From contig JAIELX010000073.1 in assembly GCA_019752635.1 (NCBI GenBank), positions 33,473 to 97,472 of the forward strand: 64,000 nucleotides of DNA, given 5' to 3'. Numbering within the stretch: the first letter of the stretch is position 1; each line of letters opens with the position of its first letter. Shown here piece by piece: positions 54,101 through 62,495 of this stretch. The position numbers and the translations under genes were made by a program. Below the pieces are notes generated by a model. That model did no database searches. It worked only from the letters and a program-made list of their open reading frames with translations, and was not told the DNA's origin. This DNA comes from Candidatus Obscuribacterales bacterium. Its GTDB lineage: Bacteria > Cyanobacteriota > Vampirovibrionia > Obscuribacterales > Obscuribacteraceae.

Positions 54101-57100
54101 CGCTGGCGGTAGTGTCAGCATTAGCACTGGCTCCGGCGGACTGACATTTGGTAATGGCACCATAGACGTAGGCGTACCGTCGACAGCGATCCCGCCGGTG
54201 GTGCCGACGATAATAATGGGCATTCCCGACCCGGTAATCAACGGGGGCACTGGCTCCCCGCAGGCTAACGGCGGAAGTATAAACATCAGCACTAACAGAT
54301 TGACCGTTAATGCGGGAGCAACAGGTCCGTTGAATTTGTTGGCTCAGGGCGGTGTTTCCGGAGAAGGCGGTGTCGTAACGGTCGCATTGACAGATGCAGC
54401 CACTGCGTTGAACATAGGCAGTCTTGCCGGTCAATTCAATGTTGATGCGCGCGGAGGAGCGGTTGGCGGCAGAATCACATTGAGTTCGGGTCAGAATCTG
54501 AACGTGACCGCAGCAAACGCTTTATTTGGCAGCTTTAGCCCTGCCGGCAATTTTGATGGTGGACGAGTAAGTCTAACGGCCACAGGAAACGTATTCTGGA
54601 ACGGTAACTTGAACGCCGCCGGTCAGAATATCGGTGACGGCGGACAGGTAACAGTCAGACATGGGGGCTTCGGAAGCTTCTACATCAACGCCGGCAACTT
54701 CGGTTCCGGTATCAACGGAACGTTGAGCGTAGCATCGGGTGTTCTGGCCGGTAACGGCGGATTGATTGATATCGGCACGACCGGGTTTGCCGGAATTCTT
54801 ATCAACGGCGGATTCACCTTCAATGCCAACGCGACGGCGGTGACTACCTACGGCACTTCCGCAGAGCTCGCACTAGCTGGTGGTATCGCAGCCGGCGCCG
54901 GAGCGACCAGCGGCACCATGAATGGTGGTACTGTCAACATCAACACCAACGGTATCACTGTGTTGACTGCGGGCAACACGACGATGACGGCCAATGGCGC
55001 CGGTTCCGGGAATGGTGGGGCTGTCACGTTTAATCACAGATTGCTCGCGATTCAGGCCGGTGGTGCAGGAAACAACTTCAACTTCACCGCAACTGGTGGC
55101 AGCGCGGGATCGACCAGGGGTAACGGCGGCAGCATCACGCTGACCAGCAACTCAAACCTGAACATACAGACTGTTGGTGGCGTAACCTTCAATGCGGGAC
55201 CGTTGGGTGCAACTGGTAACGGTGCGACGTATGTTCTAACCAGTGGTTCGTTCGGACAAGTAGTGGTCAATGGCAATCTTTCGGCAAATGGTGTCGCGGC
55301 ACCCGGAATGTTTGGCGATGGCGGAACTATCCGTATCACTCAGCCTGGTAGTGCATTGTTCGGAATCGGAACAGGGTCGGTTGGATTCGGTGTTAACGGC
55401 AACATTACTGCCGACGGCGCATTCGGCAGTGATGGAAAGGGTGGAACGATCGTTATCTCGCTGCCTACGTCGACCGTTCAGTTCACCGGAGGGTTCCCGA
55501 TAGTATCGGCGCGGGGCGGAGGAATTGGCAGTACCGGTGTCAATTCTGATGGCGGCACCATTACATTCACAGCGAACGTGGTGAATCCGTCCGCAACTGG
55601 TAACGCTCTGATCCGAGCCAATGGTGGACAAAGGAGCAATGGCGGAACCATAAGCTTCACTTCTACTCTAAGCCCTATTTCAGTAGGAGTCGCGCCGAAC
55701 ACCATCTGGTTTCTTGCTGGTGCCGGCTCTCCCGGACTAAACGGCAACTCAAACGGTGGCTCGCTCAATTTGACGGCGCCTTCGCTGAACATAGATCCCA
55801 ACGGCATCGTCATTGGTCCAACCGGTAACCGCGGAAACGGCGGAACGATGGTTCTTACCGCTACCAATGGAGCACTAGCTGTAAGCGGCAGTCTGTCTGC
55901 TAACGCAGGAACTCTGGCTGGAAATGGCGGACGAATCGACCTCATAGGCAGCAGCGGTGCTGCGTTCCAATACAACAATGGAGCGGCTCCGTTTAATGGC
56001 ATCAACGGCAATGCATCGGCCGCAGCCGGCTCGATTGCTGGCAATGGCGGAACCATCCTGGTTCGTAACACCCTGGCCGTGGGAATCACAGTTGGTGCTG
56101 CTGCTACCTTTAATGTACTGAACGCTAGCCTGGTAGGTCAGACAGCGGGCAGTATCACACTGGACGCAGGCAATGGCGCTCTCACGATCAATGCTCCGAC
56201 GATCAGCACCACACCGACAGTAGGTGGCGGCGGTATTATCAACCTCACTGGTTCGTCGGTCACCGGACCTGCAGGTGTAGCACTGCTTCTGGCATCCAAC
56301 GGCGGCACCGCCGGTGATGGCGGTACAGTCACGGTGCGCACGAACCAAGGTAATTCCAATGTGGGCAACCTCACCATCGGCTCGCTGGCTGGCAACATCA
56401 CCGTTCAGGCACGAGGCGGTACAGCGGTCAACGGCGCAACGAACGGCGGAACGATCGATCTCAATTCCGCCGGATTCCAGTTCAACGTCGATCCGAACGC
56501 TGTAGTTCTGGGAACCCAAGCTCTCAATGGCAACGCCGGTACTTTGCGCCTTACGGCCGGCGGCAATGCAGCATCGCCTACCGCCAATCTTGTTGTGTCA
56601 TCCAGCATCGGGTTGAACGGTATCGGTAGGGGCAACGGTGGAGCCGTCGTCATAAGAGCGAAGGGTGTAAACAACTTCACTCTGAATGGAAACACCGTTA
56701 ATGGTGTCAACGGGATCATCTCTGTCAATGGCGGGGTCTTAGGGGGAAATGCCGGCACAATCGACATTGAACAATCGAGCATCAATGCCGGTGGTGGAAT
56801 CGTGTTCAACTCCCTCTCGCCGCTAACCGCTGCGGCCACTCGTGGCAACGCTGGAAGCATAAGAGTGGTGGCACAGGGATTGCTGCCGATTCAATTCGTC
56901 GGCGCAACTAGCATCGACGTCAGCGCTGCATTCCAGAACCGTAATGGCGGCACCATCGAACTCGGTGCAGCGCGATATGTGGTCCCAAGTAACGTCGCCC
57001 TGACCGCCAACGCTGCCGGAACTGGCAACGGCGGACTCGTGACTCTGCGAGGTACTGGAGTCTCGGGTAGCGCGTCAGATATCACGATGGGCCTTCTAGC

Positions 57101-60100
57101 CGGTCAATTCCAGATTAACGCCCGGGGCGGTACCGCTGGCATCGCGGGCGGCAACGGTGGTACGGCGAACGTGTCCGTAGTTTCAGCTTCCAATAACTTG
57201 ATTATAGACCCGACGGGTCTGAACCTCGGACCGCTGGGTGGAGTAGGCAATGGAGGTACTTTGACCGCCAGCGCCGGGTTGAATCTGTTTGTTAGCGGCT
57301 CTCTGAATCTTAACTCTGCCGGGCTGGGTGGCAATGGTGGTTCCGCGACATTGACGAGCGGCTCGAACTTCCCTGCATTCGGAATCTTCGCAGGAGCTAC
57401 AACAAACGGAATCAACGGTACCTTGACCGCCAATGCTCTGGGAACTGTCGGCAACGGCGGGGTACTCAGCGTGACCAGCACCACTGCAGCTGGTATCGCC
57501 CTTGGGGCGGCACAGACTGTGCAGGTAAATGCCGGTTCGTTCGACGGTACCGGTGGCAACGTTACGTTCACCGCAACGACGAATGGAACGGTGAACCTGG
57601 GCACCAACGCTGTGCCGGTGAGTGTTGACGGCACTGGGACCAAGAATGGTGGAACGCTCACTATCAATACATCGATTCTCACAGTGAATCCCGCTGCCAA
57701 TCAGACGCTCCAGTCACGTGGCGGCGTTCTAGGCGGCCGAGGCGGCACCATCGCTATCACAGTGACAAGTCTGGGTTCGCCGCTCAACGTGGGTGCTACC
57801 GCAGGCACGCTTGGACTTGCTGTGAACTCGAATGGTGTAGGTGGCGGCGGCACCACAACATTGAGCAGTGCTGCGGCCATGAACCTTAACAGTGCAGGCT
57901 TGTTCCTGCTGGGCGCTGCAGGCAATAGTGTCGGTGCAACTCTCAACGCGACTTCCGCGACGAACGGCGGGTTCGGCAATCTGACGACAATTGGTTCGCT
58001 GAATGTAGGATACGGAACGGGTGGCTTGCTGAATTTGCGAACTGCGCAAGCTGGAACAACGATTCTGCAAACGGGGCTAGGCGCTCTATATAGCGGTCGG
58101 GCAATCCAATTAGTGACACCGGGGTCCCTGGGCTCGGCACTGGCTCCTATTCAAACGGCCGCTAGCGTCGATCCCTCAGGGGGCTTGCAAGTGCAATCTA
58201 CCGGTGCAGGTAGCAGTGCTTTCGTAAATCAAACTGGAGCTCTGGCTCTCGGTACCTCTACCGCAGGATTCCAGCTCAATGTAACGTCTAACACCGAGAT
58301 CAACGTGGTCGGAGCCATTTCCGGCGCTAACTTGAGCCAGATCAATTTGACCACCACTGCAGCGTTGCCCGGAAACGGCGCGATCAATATAAGGGCTGAT
58401 GTCGGTGGTTCGTCGTTTGCAACAGCCAACATCAATGCCAACGGTACCGGCGCAATCACAAACACCGCAGGTGTTGTGAGAGTCGGCACATTGAACCTGA
58501 CCAGTGGCAGCGGCAATATCGGCACGCGTGCGTCGCGAGTAATTACGACCGCTACATCAATCTCTGCTAACACTTCCGGAAACGTATTCCTTTTTGCTGC
58601 AGCGTCGCCAAGCACCCCCGGCGGCTTTGCTCCTACGGTGAACGTGGGAACTTCCAGCGCTAGTGCAGGCATCTTCGACTACCTTGCGTGCGGAAGCATT
58701 AACTTCGTCGGCAATTTGAACACCCCGACGTTGTTCCTCGGAACATTCAGCGGCGACATCAACGCATCCGGAGCGGTGTTAAATACCGTCGGCTCGATTG
58801 GTATTACCTCTGCGAACAACGCAACAATTTCGAAGGGTGCAGGACCTCTGACGTTATTGCGTTCCGATGTGACGAACAGCCTGAGCGTTACGACTCAAGG
58901 TGTGCTCACTATCAATGGACCCGTCACCGGCAATAATCTGACCTTCGCTTCTAATGGAGTAGGCGGCGGAATTGTCATCAATGGCAATATCACCGGTACG
59001 AATCCGACACCGACGATCAACAGTCAAGTTACTTTCCAATCGTTCTCCGGCAATAGCCTCACGCGCGCTGGCGGTGACGTTGTCGCCAATACGGTCAACT
59101 TCAGTATGGGAAGTGGTGCCGTCGGTACCAACTTCAGTCGCATCAACACGAATGCGAACTTCATCAACACTTCGGGCTTCGGTGCTACCAACAACGTATT
59201 CATCAACGAGCTCAACGGGGTCACTGTTGGCACTTTCGGCTTCGTGAGTGCCGGCGGCACCTTTGATTTGACCGTGCAAGACGGACAAACAACCTTCCAG
59301 AGCATCAATGCTGGAGGTCTGATCAGCATTGTCAAATTTCTCGACGCCGGAAGCCTAACTCAGTTAGCTGGTGGCTTCACGTCCAATCTTGGTGGTGGCA
59401 TAACGCTGACCACGGTCGGTGCCTCCCCCATCATTCTCAACGGCTTCATCTCCGCAGGAGGGATTGGCAACGTCAGTATCACAGGCGTGGGTGCTGGTGC
59501 TTCGGTCAGTTTGGGCAACGTGTCGGCCAATAACGGCACGTTAAGTGTAGTTTCGGTGGCCTCAGGAATTACACAGACCGCATTCACCAACATCAGCACG
59601 AACAACGGCAGCATCAGTTTTACTGGCGTCGGCGGCAATGTGTTGTTAAACGGATCTGTTCGCACGAACTCATCCGGTAGCATTTCGATCACCTCAGTTC
59701 CTGGCTCGGTAGTCACAAACTCCCTAAGCACCGGATTCACCGGACCAAACGGTATAACAATCACAGGACTCGGCGCCGGTGGCGTGACCATCAATCCCAA
59801 TGCCTTCGTCACGGCCGGTGCAAATGGCGCCTTAACAATCTCGGCACCGAGCGGGCCGATTACCCTAACCAACGCGAATCTGTCTTCGAGCGGAACAGGA
59901 AACCTGGCGGTTTCCGGTTCTGGAACTATAGCGCTCGGAACATTGTCGTCAGGCTCTGGAACCTTGAATGTAACGTCATTTGGCGCAGGAGGTTCGATTG
60001 TCGGTTCTGGCTTCTTCTCCGGCATCAGTTCTTCCAGTGGCGCCATAACTATAAGCCAGGTCGGTGGAGGAGTCGGCGGCATCAATCTGACAGGCGACGT

Positions 60101-62207
60101 TTCTACACTCACCACTGGCAATATCAACATCACCGCTATCGGTGATGCCGGTGCGACGGTGCGAAATGTGCGAACCGGCTTCACGGGTCCGAATAATAAT
60201 ATTTCGATCTTCGCCCCTGCGGGTGTTGGAGCACCGGTGACACAAGCTGCGTTCACCACCATCTCCACTGGCACGGGCGGCACAGTTAGCCTGACGGCTC
60301 AGGGACTGGTATCGCTGCAAAACATAACCAGTAGCGGAGCCGTGAATGTGACGTCCATCAGCGGGGGCATTACCCAGGCTGCATCGACTAATGTCAGTGG
60401 AAGCGCGGTCAGTTACACCGCTGCCAACGCAGCGTTGGGCAACATAACGACTAATGGGATGGTCCGGTCGAATGCGGGAACTCTGACAATCGTTGCTGGC
60501 AACAACCTTGCCGTCAATTCATCGATCACCTCGATGGGCGGGACTTTGAGCCTAACGGCTAATAGTGGAACCTTTGTGTCGAACACATCCGGGTTCCTTA
60601 ACGCAAGCGGCGGCAACTTATTGGTGCAGACGAATAATGGTGCTTCCGGCAATATCACACTTGGTGCTAGCGCTACGGTGAACTTTGATGGAACCGGGGT
60701 TCGCACCTTGACGGTACAGTCGGCGCGATCGGCGACAGTTGGCAGCCTGTTCAACTTTGATCCGACAGGAGCAACATCGGTAAGTGCAACGACCGGGGTG
60801 TTACAAATGAACGCTTTCGTGAGCGTTCAGGGTGATCTCAGCATAATTAACACCGGAGGCGGAGATCCAGGCGATGCTGTAATCATCAGTCCGTTCGTCA
60901 GCTTGTTTGCTCTAGCTCCGAGCGCGCCCCAAGGCAACATCACCATCGCGTTAACAAACGGTGCAGGAGTAGCGAACATTGTCGGAGTACCGCCGCTTGG
61001 TGGAACCACATCGCAGACAACCTCCGGTGGTGGTCAGATCTTCTTCGGACCGAACCAGTTCCAGAATACCGGGTTCACCACACTGAATGCTAAGGGTGCC
61101 AATATCACCTTCTTCAACAACAAGGCTGCTGGTGTGATTAGTTCTGGAATTCAGACCAATAGCAACTTCATCTTTGCCGACCCGCCGGTGGGTGGAAGCT
61201 CGATGACGGTGCCGTCAATAGCGCCGGTACCTACGCCATCTTCATTGCCGGCAGCGATGGCGCTTCCGATGATGACGCAACCAGCCTCGACTCCTGCTCC
61301 TGCAGCAAGCACTTCTGGAAACAATTCTGCGACACAACTGCAAATGCCGGCACAGGTCCAAGGACTTGTGAATATCTTCCGACCGTTCTTCGTTTCGCCG
61401 ACACCGGCGACGGCAACGCCTGTAGATACGGCTCCGATGCAGAACGTGCCGGTAAGCACTTCTACTGCGGATGTGATTACGCAGGTGCGTGATGCCGGCG
61501 GTGCGATGGTTCAGTCGGCGGTTGCTAACGTCAACAGCGTTCTAACCGGATTCGTGACCAAGAAGTCCGGTGCAATCGGTGGAGCTTCGTCGTACATGAG
61601 ACCATCGCATCAAGCTGTAGTTAATCAGTTGGATGATTCAACATTCGAACTGAAGCACGGTGAAGTGATCGTCAGTGCTAATCGCAGAGCGACGGTTACT
61701 TCAGGTGAGCACACTGTTGATGCAGCGCCAGGGTCGATCGTTCATGTCACTCGCGAAGGCGACGTGCTGAAGGTTCGCAACTTGTGCGATTCAGTCGGCA
61801 AAGCAGTCCGCGTGTTAGTGGCTGGCAAGTCGATGCCGGTTAACGTCGGCGAAGAAGTTGTGATTGGTGTCAGTGATGGTGCCGTTAACAGCGCAATCAA
61901 GGGCGATAACATCGGACGCCGCAAGGTTACCCGCTTCGTTGTAGACGGAAGACATTCAATCGTTAAGAGCGAGCTTTCTGTGATTGCATTGATTCAGAAG
62001 AGCAACTTGCTCTCTTCGATGTACACGAAGGGCAGTGCCGCCGATCGCAATGTTATGGAGCGCATCATGAAGATGGCCGCCGCTCTATTCCAAGTGACCG
62101 GTAAGCGTGGCGCATACTCCGCATACGATCCTTCCAAGGTCGATGCACCTGTTCCTCTCAGTTCGGCTGCTGGTGATGAAACCGTAAAAGTGGCGCAATC
62201 CAGATAA
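48159..62207 (+). CDS. Giant exported Gly/Asn-rich beta-repeat protein B with FecR-like C-terminus
   Basis: A 4,682-residue tandem paralogue of protein A with the same architecture: signal segment at about 29-47 (cleavage likely after AAMA), haemagglutinin-like beta-helix start, thousands of residues of GNGG-type repeats, Pro-rich linker, FecR-like domain near residues 4,480-4,564 and a shared helical C-terminus (NVMERIMKMAAALFQVTGKR). The adjacent cysteine pair is kept (C1889-C1890). Most of the length difference from A lies in the last third, where B lacks part of a repeated block that in A holds several copies of an NVSSSGTG-like segment. GAGGGG lies before the ATG. The 237-bp gap from gene A contains A's hairpin, so B may have its own promoter. 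The N- and C-terminal modules are the best conserved parts. Confidence 0.9.
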   Translation: MDLRKKLEKGVNLSVAPVPTSLIEKGRQVFGALSVLSLVQISMPWAAMAEEVNLGSSDQTHTVDHTFAGTVNLTVNGEQKTVGAGAQLTGAEYATFLNAISGQSQTLTIGQGGVATGGYVNLTPQLAQTITGLVVPTNVSLLHNVSDIQTLNLAGNLTNSGNYFAFSTNNAITNGIINASNLYNNQNALITSVLPTGGLPGGITGAISNLSLTLNIVNNLFNAGAITSAGNLNINAGAIYNQLPAGVTGASPIMQAVNNLNLNATLGNITNSGAMAAVMGNVNLASVNNMVINNVNGSIQALMGNINVRDAAFDAAKNLDILGGRFVSQQLNLNSGKGDVNVDIIGATGLINVDACNLHIQSVDTINLGTLNLSGDPGVYSSFGDINIGGSIMTGGAPLALVASGSIRTTVAGLTINTDGVSGGNLFISAGGRVRQTATDGATVTDQDSFRRLGGNIDFATNALGAPLSATGTTGNGGNITLITLGGEINAGTIAVSSSISADSSAGGNAGNILILADAQPNNVNSYSSIHLGGNVTATGATGGSISIATAKPALSSTDPSVLNPGIAIVMDQLSASTVSRGAIRNMALIINGSVNSSGNVGGNIDIQAGTQASIAGNLLSSGTNGNAGNIALSTNSNVTLTLGNGGSSTNSAGSLVAQSLTGGNGGQINVTNAGTGGVTLTLGGNANAAGFGTSNGGSVTLSAPTGALTVLNTGQVFAVDSQNANGGNISLIAQRIVNPTAGSWTLSAPGGANGGTVTITQTLDGEALTIGNGAGQVSAQVDGGTGNGGSVTAASAGNLTVNPAGLLAINGSLNGSNLSFSTTGSNPLANLLVTGGLVVSGKGAGNGGAITLQSVAASNFLIGGAVANGVQGTLTSNGGATGNGGSVTATSARGLVVSTNISAAGGGTSGNGGTIALTASGSTAGAFGLSIDNTSLLNVSSTNGNAGTMTLASTTAPFQLVTPGTFNLNAAGTGNGGTFSLTAHSIVGNLAVSANAATTGNGGAVSVTTTSNFFNLTAGNAGDSVTSIVANGIGATGNAGRVALVSAVDLTATMAGITANTGTDGNGAILTFTAGTAANSGGNGNLRVVGPIVANAGGVGTGGQVSLTSNSNLPFIFNLGLGGQNGITGGSISTKGGTTSGAAGTITINNQGSGGMIVAPANLIQTVVDGGGGALTLTAANGAVTLGAGTYDLSAVSAATPTQGGRFTASARDIDMPGGLVNIVANGAAAGGGGGSISITETGDVATATFSIVGGTLTLNANAGGGTGGAGGSITVSVPRALNVVPLAIGVAPAVNGAGGRLSFTAGTAVRSTLTVAGDLNVDGANAGGGTITLSSTGNLDVQGKLSALGTGTGAGGAISLTANGDTPFVVNGAGANRVAGTIDASSVGGAGGRLTIINPSGITIGDLNSINLSAGAGAGGTLTLTATNGPISIDATMKNTINLNGVGSSGGQFNLTAQSFKITGGTVQLQGQGTGGGGGVFNITSTAANADLSVQATGQFTILGGGVVIPPQTVQNALPIPAGTTVLTLPATTGFAAGQNVTVTQGTLTETVQIVSVDSPTQITVTPLTNAFPAAMPQPVVAIVLDSTGVVTLNSGRDLTVNMADVQVQSGANGPGASYTFNAGTSGAIGNLNVIGTINAAGVGGANPNQPGGAVTVTSNGTTRIQGDIITTGTGTAASGGVTIRSNSNAIFTVDPTAALATNGVIGVINTSSAGNIAGNVSITNLGVGGINIRNANTDLVMTSGGGSGASFTAAAGLGVFSVQQTSTINVDGQGGLTPAAGGTVNITAGSIETVGHLSISARGLTGSGGTVTLNATGASSFIEVSSNLSDGTFNITTDASVGNGGVINLTAGTRLLIDPAGVSNKTGDGGTGRNMTFTATGQAGGCCGSVLFTGPVNFSGQTTGVVINVNSVTPFTIGSPGTSGNGIVMDGAFVAVNMDGTGGGSGGNFSINQSGVGGVVISNGAIITARAGAGNSPFAGGSVSISTGSGGLTFGNGTIDVGVPSTAIPPVVPTIIMGIPDPVINGGTGSPQANGGSINISTNRLTVNAGATGPLNLLAQGGVSGEGGVVTVALTDAATALNIGSLAGQFNVDARGGAVGGRITLSSGQNLNVTAANALFGSFSPAGNFDGGRVSLTATGNVFWNGNLNAAGQNIGDGGQVTVRHGGFGSFYINAGNFGSGINGTLSVASGVLAGNGGLIDIGTTGFAGILINGGFTFNANATAVTTYGTSAELALAGGIAAGAGATSGTMNGGTVNINTNGITVLTAGNTTMTANGAGSGNGGAVTFNHRLLAIQAGGAGNNFNFTATGGSAGSTRGNGGSITLTSNSNLNIQTVGGVTFNAGPLGATGNGATYVLTSGSFGQVVVNGNLSANGVAAPGMFGDGGTIRITQPGSALFGIGTGSVGFGVNGNITADGAFGSDGKGGTIVISLPTSTVQFTGGFPIVSARGGGIGSTGVNSDGGTITFTANVVNPSATGNALIRANGGQRSNGGTISFTSTLSPISVGVAPNTIWFLAGAGSPGLNGNSNGGSLNLTAPSLNIDPNGIVIGPTGNRGNGGTMVLTATNGALAVSGSLSANAGTLAGNGGRIDLIGSSGAAFQYNNGAAPFNGINGNASAAAGSIAGNGGTILVRNTLAVGITVGAAATFNVLNASLVGQTAGSITLDAGNGALTINAPTISTTPTVGGGGIINLTGSSVTGPAGVALLLASNGGTAGDGGTVTVRTNQGNSNVGNLTIGSLAGNITVQARGGTAVNGATNGGTIDLNSAGFQFNVDPNAVVLGTQALNGNAGTLRLTAGGNAASPTANLVVSSSIGLNGIGRGNGGAVVIRAKGVNNFTLNGNTVNGVNGIISVNGGVLGGNAGTIDIEQSSINAGGGIVFNSLSPLTAAATRGNAGSIRVVAQGLLPIQFVGATSIDVSAAFQNRNGGTIELGAARYVVPSNVALTANAAGTGNGGLVTLRGTGVSGSASDITMGLLAGQFQINARGGTAGIAGGNGGTANVSVVSASNNLIIDPTGLNLGPLGGVGNGGTLTASAGLNLFVSGSLNLNSAGLGGNGGSATLTSGSNFPAFGIFAGATTNGINGTLTANALGTVGNGGVLSVTSTTAAGIALGAAQTVQVNAGSFDGTGGNVTFTATTNGTVNLGTNAVPVSVDGTGTKNGGTLTINTSILTVNPAANQTLQSRGGVLGGRGGTIAITVTSLGSPLNVGATAGTLGLAVNSNGVGGGGTTTLSSAAAMNLNSAGLFLLGAAGNSVGATLNATSATNGGFGNLTTIGSLNVGYGTGGLLNLRTAQAGTTILQTGLGALYSGRAIQLVTPGSLGSALAPIQTAASVDPSGGLQVQSTGAGSSAFVNQTGALALGTSTAGFQLNVTSNTEINVVGAISGANLSQINLTTTAALPGNGAINIRADVGGSSFATANINANGTGAITNTAGVVRVGTLNLTSGSGNIGTRASRVITTATSISANTSGNVFLFAAASPSTPGGFAPTVNVGTSSASAGIFDYLACGSINFVGNLNTPTLFLGTFSGDINASGAVLNTVGSIGITSANNATISKGAGPLTLLRSDVTNSLSVTTQGVLTINGPVTGNNLTFASNGVGGGIVINGNITGTNPTPTINSQVTFQSFSGNSLTRAGGDVVANTVNFSMGSGAVGTNFSRINTNANFINTSGFGATNNVFINELNGVTVGTFGFVSAGGTFDLTVQDGQTTFQSINAGGLISIVKFLDAGSLTQLAGGFTSNLGGGITLTTVGASPIILNGFISAGGIGNVSITGVGAGASVSLGNVSANNGTLSVVSVASGITQTAFTNISTNNGSISFTGVGGNVLLNGSVRTNSSGSISITSVPGSVVTNSLSTGFTGPNGITITGLGAGGVTINPNAFVTAGANGALTISAPSGPITLTNANLSSSGTGNLAVSGSGTIALGTLSSGSGTLNVTSFGAGGSIVGSGFFSGISSSSGAITISQVGGGVGGINLTGDVSTLTTGNINITAIGDAGATVRNVRTGFTGPNNNISIFAPAGVGAPVTQAAFTTISTGTGGTVSLTAQGLVSLQNITSSGAVNVTSISGGITQAASTNVSGSAVSYTAANAALGNITTNGMVRSNAGTLTIVAGNNLAVNSSITSMGGTLSLTANSGTFVSNTSGFLNASGGNLLVQTNNGASGNITLGASATVNFDGTGVRTLTVQSARSATVGSLFNFDPTGATSVSATTGVLQMNAFVSVQGDLSIINTGGGDPGDAVIISPFVSLFALAPSAPQGNITIALTNGAGVANIVGVPPLGGTTSQTTSGGGQIFFGPNQFQNTGFTTLNAKGANITFFNNKAAGVISSGIQTNSNFIFADPPVGGSSMTVPSIAPVPTPSSLPAAMALPMMTQPASTPAPAASTSGNNSATQLQMPAQVQGLVNIFRPFFVSPTPATATPVDTAPMQNVPVSTSTADVITQVRDAGGAMVQSAVANVNSVLTGFVTKKSGAIGGASSYMRPSHQAVVNQLDDSTFELKHGEVIVSANRRATVTSGEHTVDAAPGSIVHVTREGDVLKVRNLCDSVGKAVRVLVAGKSMPVNVGEEVVIGVSDGAVNSAIKGDNIGRRKVTRFVVDGRHSIVKSELSVIALIQKSNLLSSMYTKGSAADRNVMERIMKMAAALFQVTGKRGAYSAYDPSKVDAPVPLSSAAGDETVKVAQSR
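48747..49096 (+). repeat. 350-bp tract identical between the two giant genes (copy B)
   Basis: Partner of 33984-34333; no mismatch found by eye. It encodes the haemagglutinin-like helix segment (ISNLSLTLNIVNNLFNAGAI onward). Confidence 0.85.
58046..58438 (+). repeat. 393-bp near-identical tract between the giant genes (copy B)
   Basis: Partner of 43292-43684, with seven differences by eye. Shorter matching patches follow up to about 59230, for example around the segment FSRINTNANFIN. Confidence 0.8.
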
Positions 62208-62229
62208 GAGTTCGTAGTAATGGAAAACA

Positions 62230-62260
62230 AACGGGGAGGGTCGAAAGACTCTCCCTCGTT
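62230..62260 (+). terminator. GAAA-loop hairpin after giant gene B
   Basis: GGGAGGGTC (62234-62242) pairs with GACTCTCCC (62247-62255) with one G-U pair, closed by GAAA (62243-62246), and outer AACG/CGTT bases extend it imperfectly. It starts 22 bases after the stop. Sequence and loop are homologous to the hairpin after gene A. Confidence 0.7.
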
Positions 62261-62280
62261 GCCTGTCCAACTAATGATCT

Positions 62281-62346
62281 CATGCGCCAATCAAGCTGAG
62301 TTCGGCTTCTGGTGCCGGAACCGTCAAGGTTGCCCGGTCCAGATAG
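62281..62346 (+). pseudogene. 3' remnant of a third giant paralogue
   Basis: Codons from 62281 read HAPIKLSSASG, then AGTVKVARSR and a TAG stop. Protein A ends with APIPLSSAIG and B with APVPLSSAAGDETVKVAQSR and a stop, so 22 codons align with the extreme C-terminus of the family, and the stop is at the same place. The DNA after the stop also aligns with the region after B's stop, including a decayed hairpin at 62366-62398. An in-frame TGA lies just upstream, and no start or ribosome site is present. It is the tail of a lost or recombined third copy. Confidence 0.8.
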
Positions 62347-62365
62347 TGGTTCAGTAGTACAAAAC

Positions 62366-62398
62366 GAAGAGGGAGGGGGGGAAGGCTCTTCTCTCTTC
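62366..62398 (+). terminator. Decayed hairpin after the remnant
   Basis: GAAGAG (62366-62371) pairs with CTCTTC (62393-62398), with a purine-rich, partly mispaired inner stem. It corresponds in position and sequence to the hairpin after giant gene B but has lost the GAAA loop closure. Confidence 0.45.
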
Positions 62399-62495
62399 AT
62401 ATAGATCGATGTCTCGCTTGGACAGGAAGTGCTTAGATTCACCCTTTAGACTGCCATCCAGATTAACTTACTGCGGCACAGGGAGCGCAACTATC

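Noticed and set aside
33396..62207. Mycobacterial PE_PGRS-type proteins
   Set aside because: Gly-rich GNGG repeats look similar, but there is no PE domain; instead there are a signal peptide, haemagglutinin-like start and FecR-like end.
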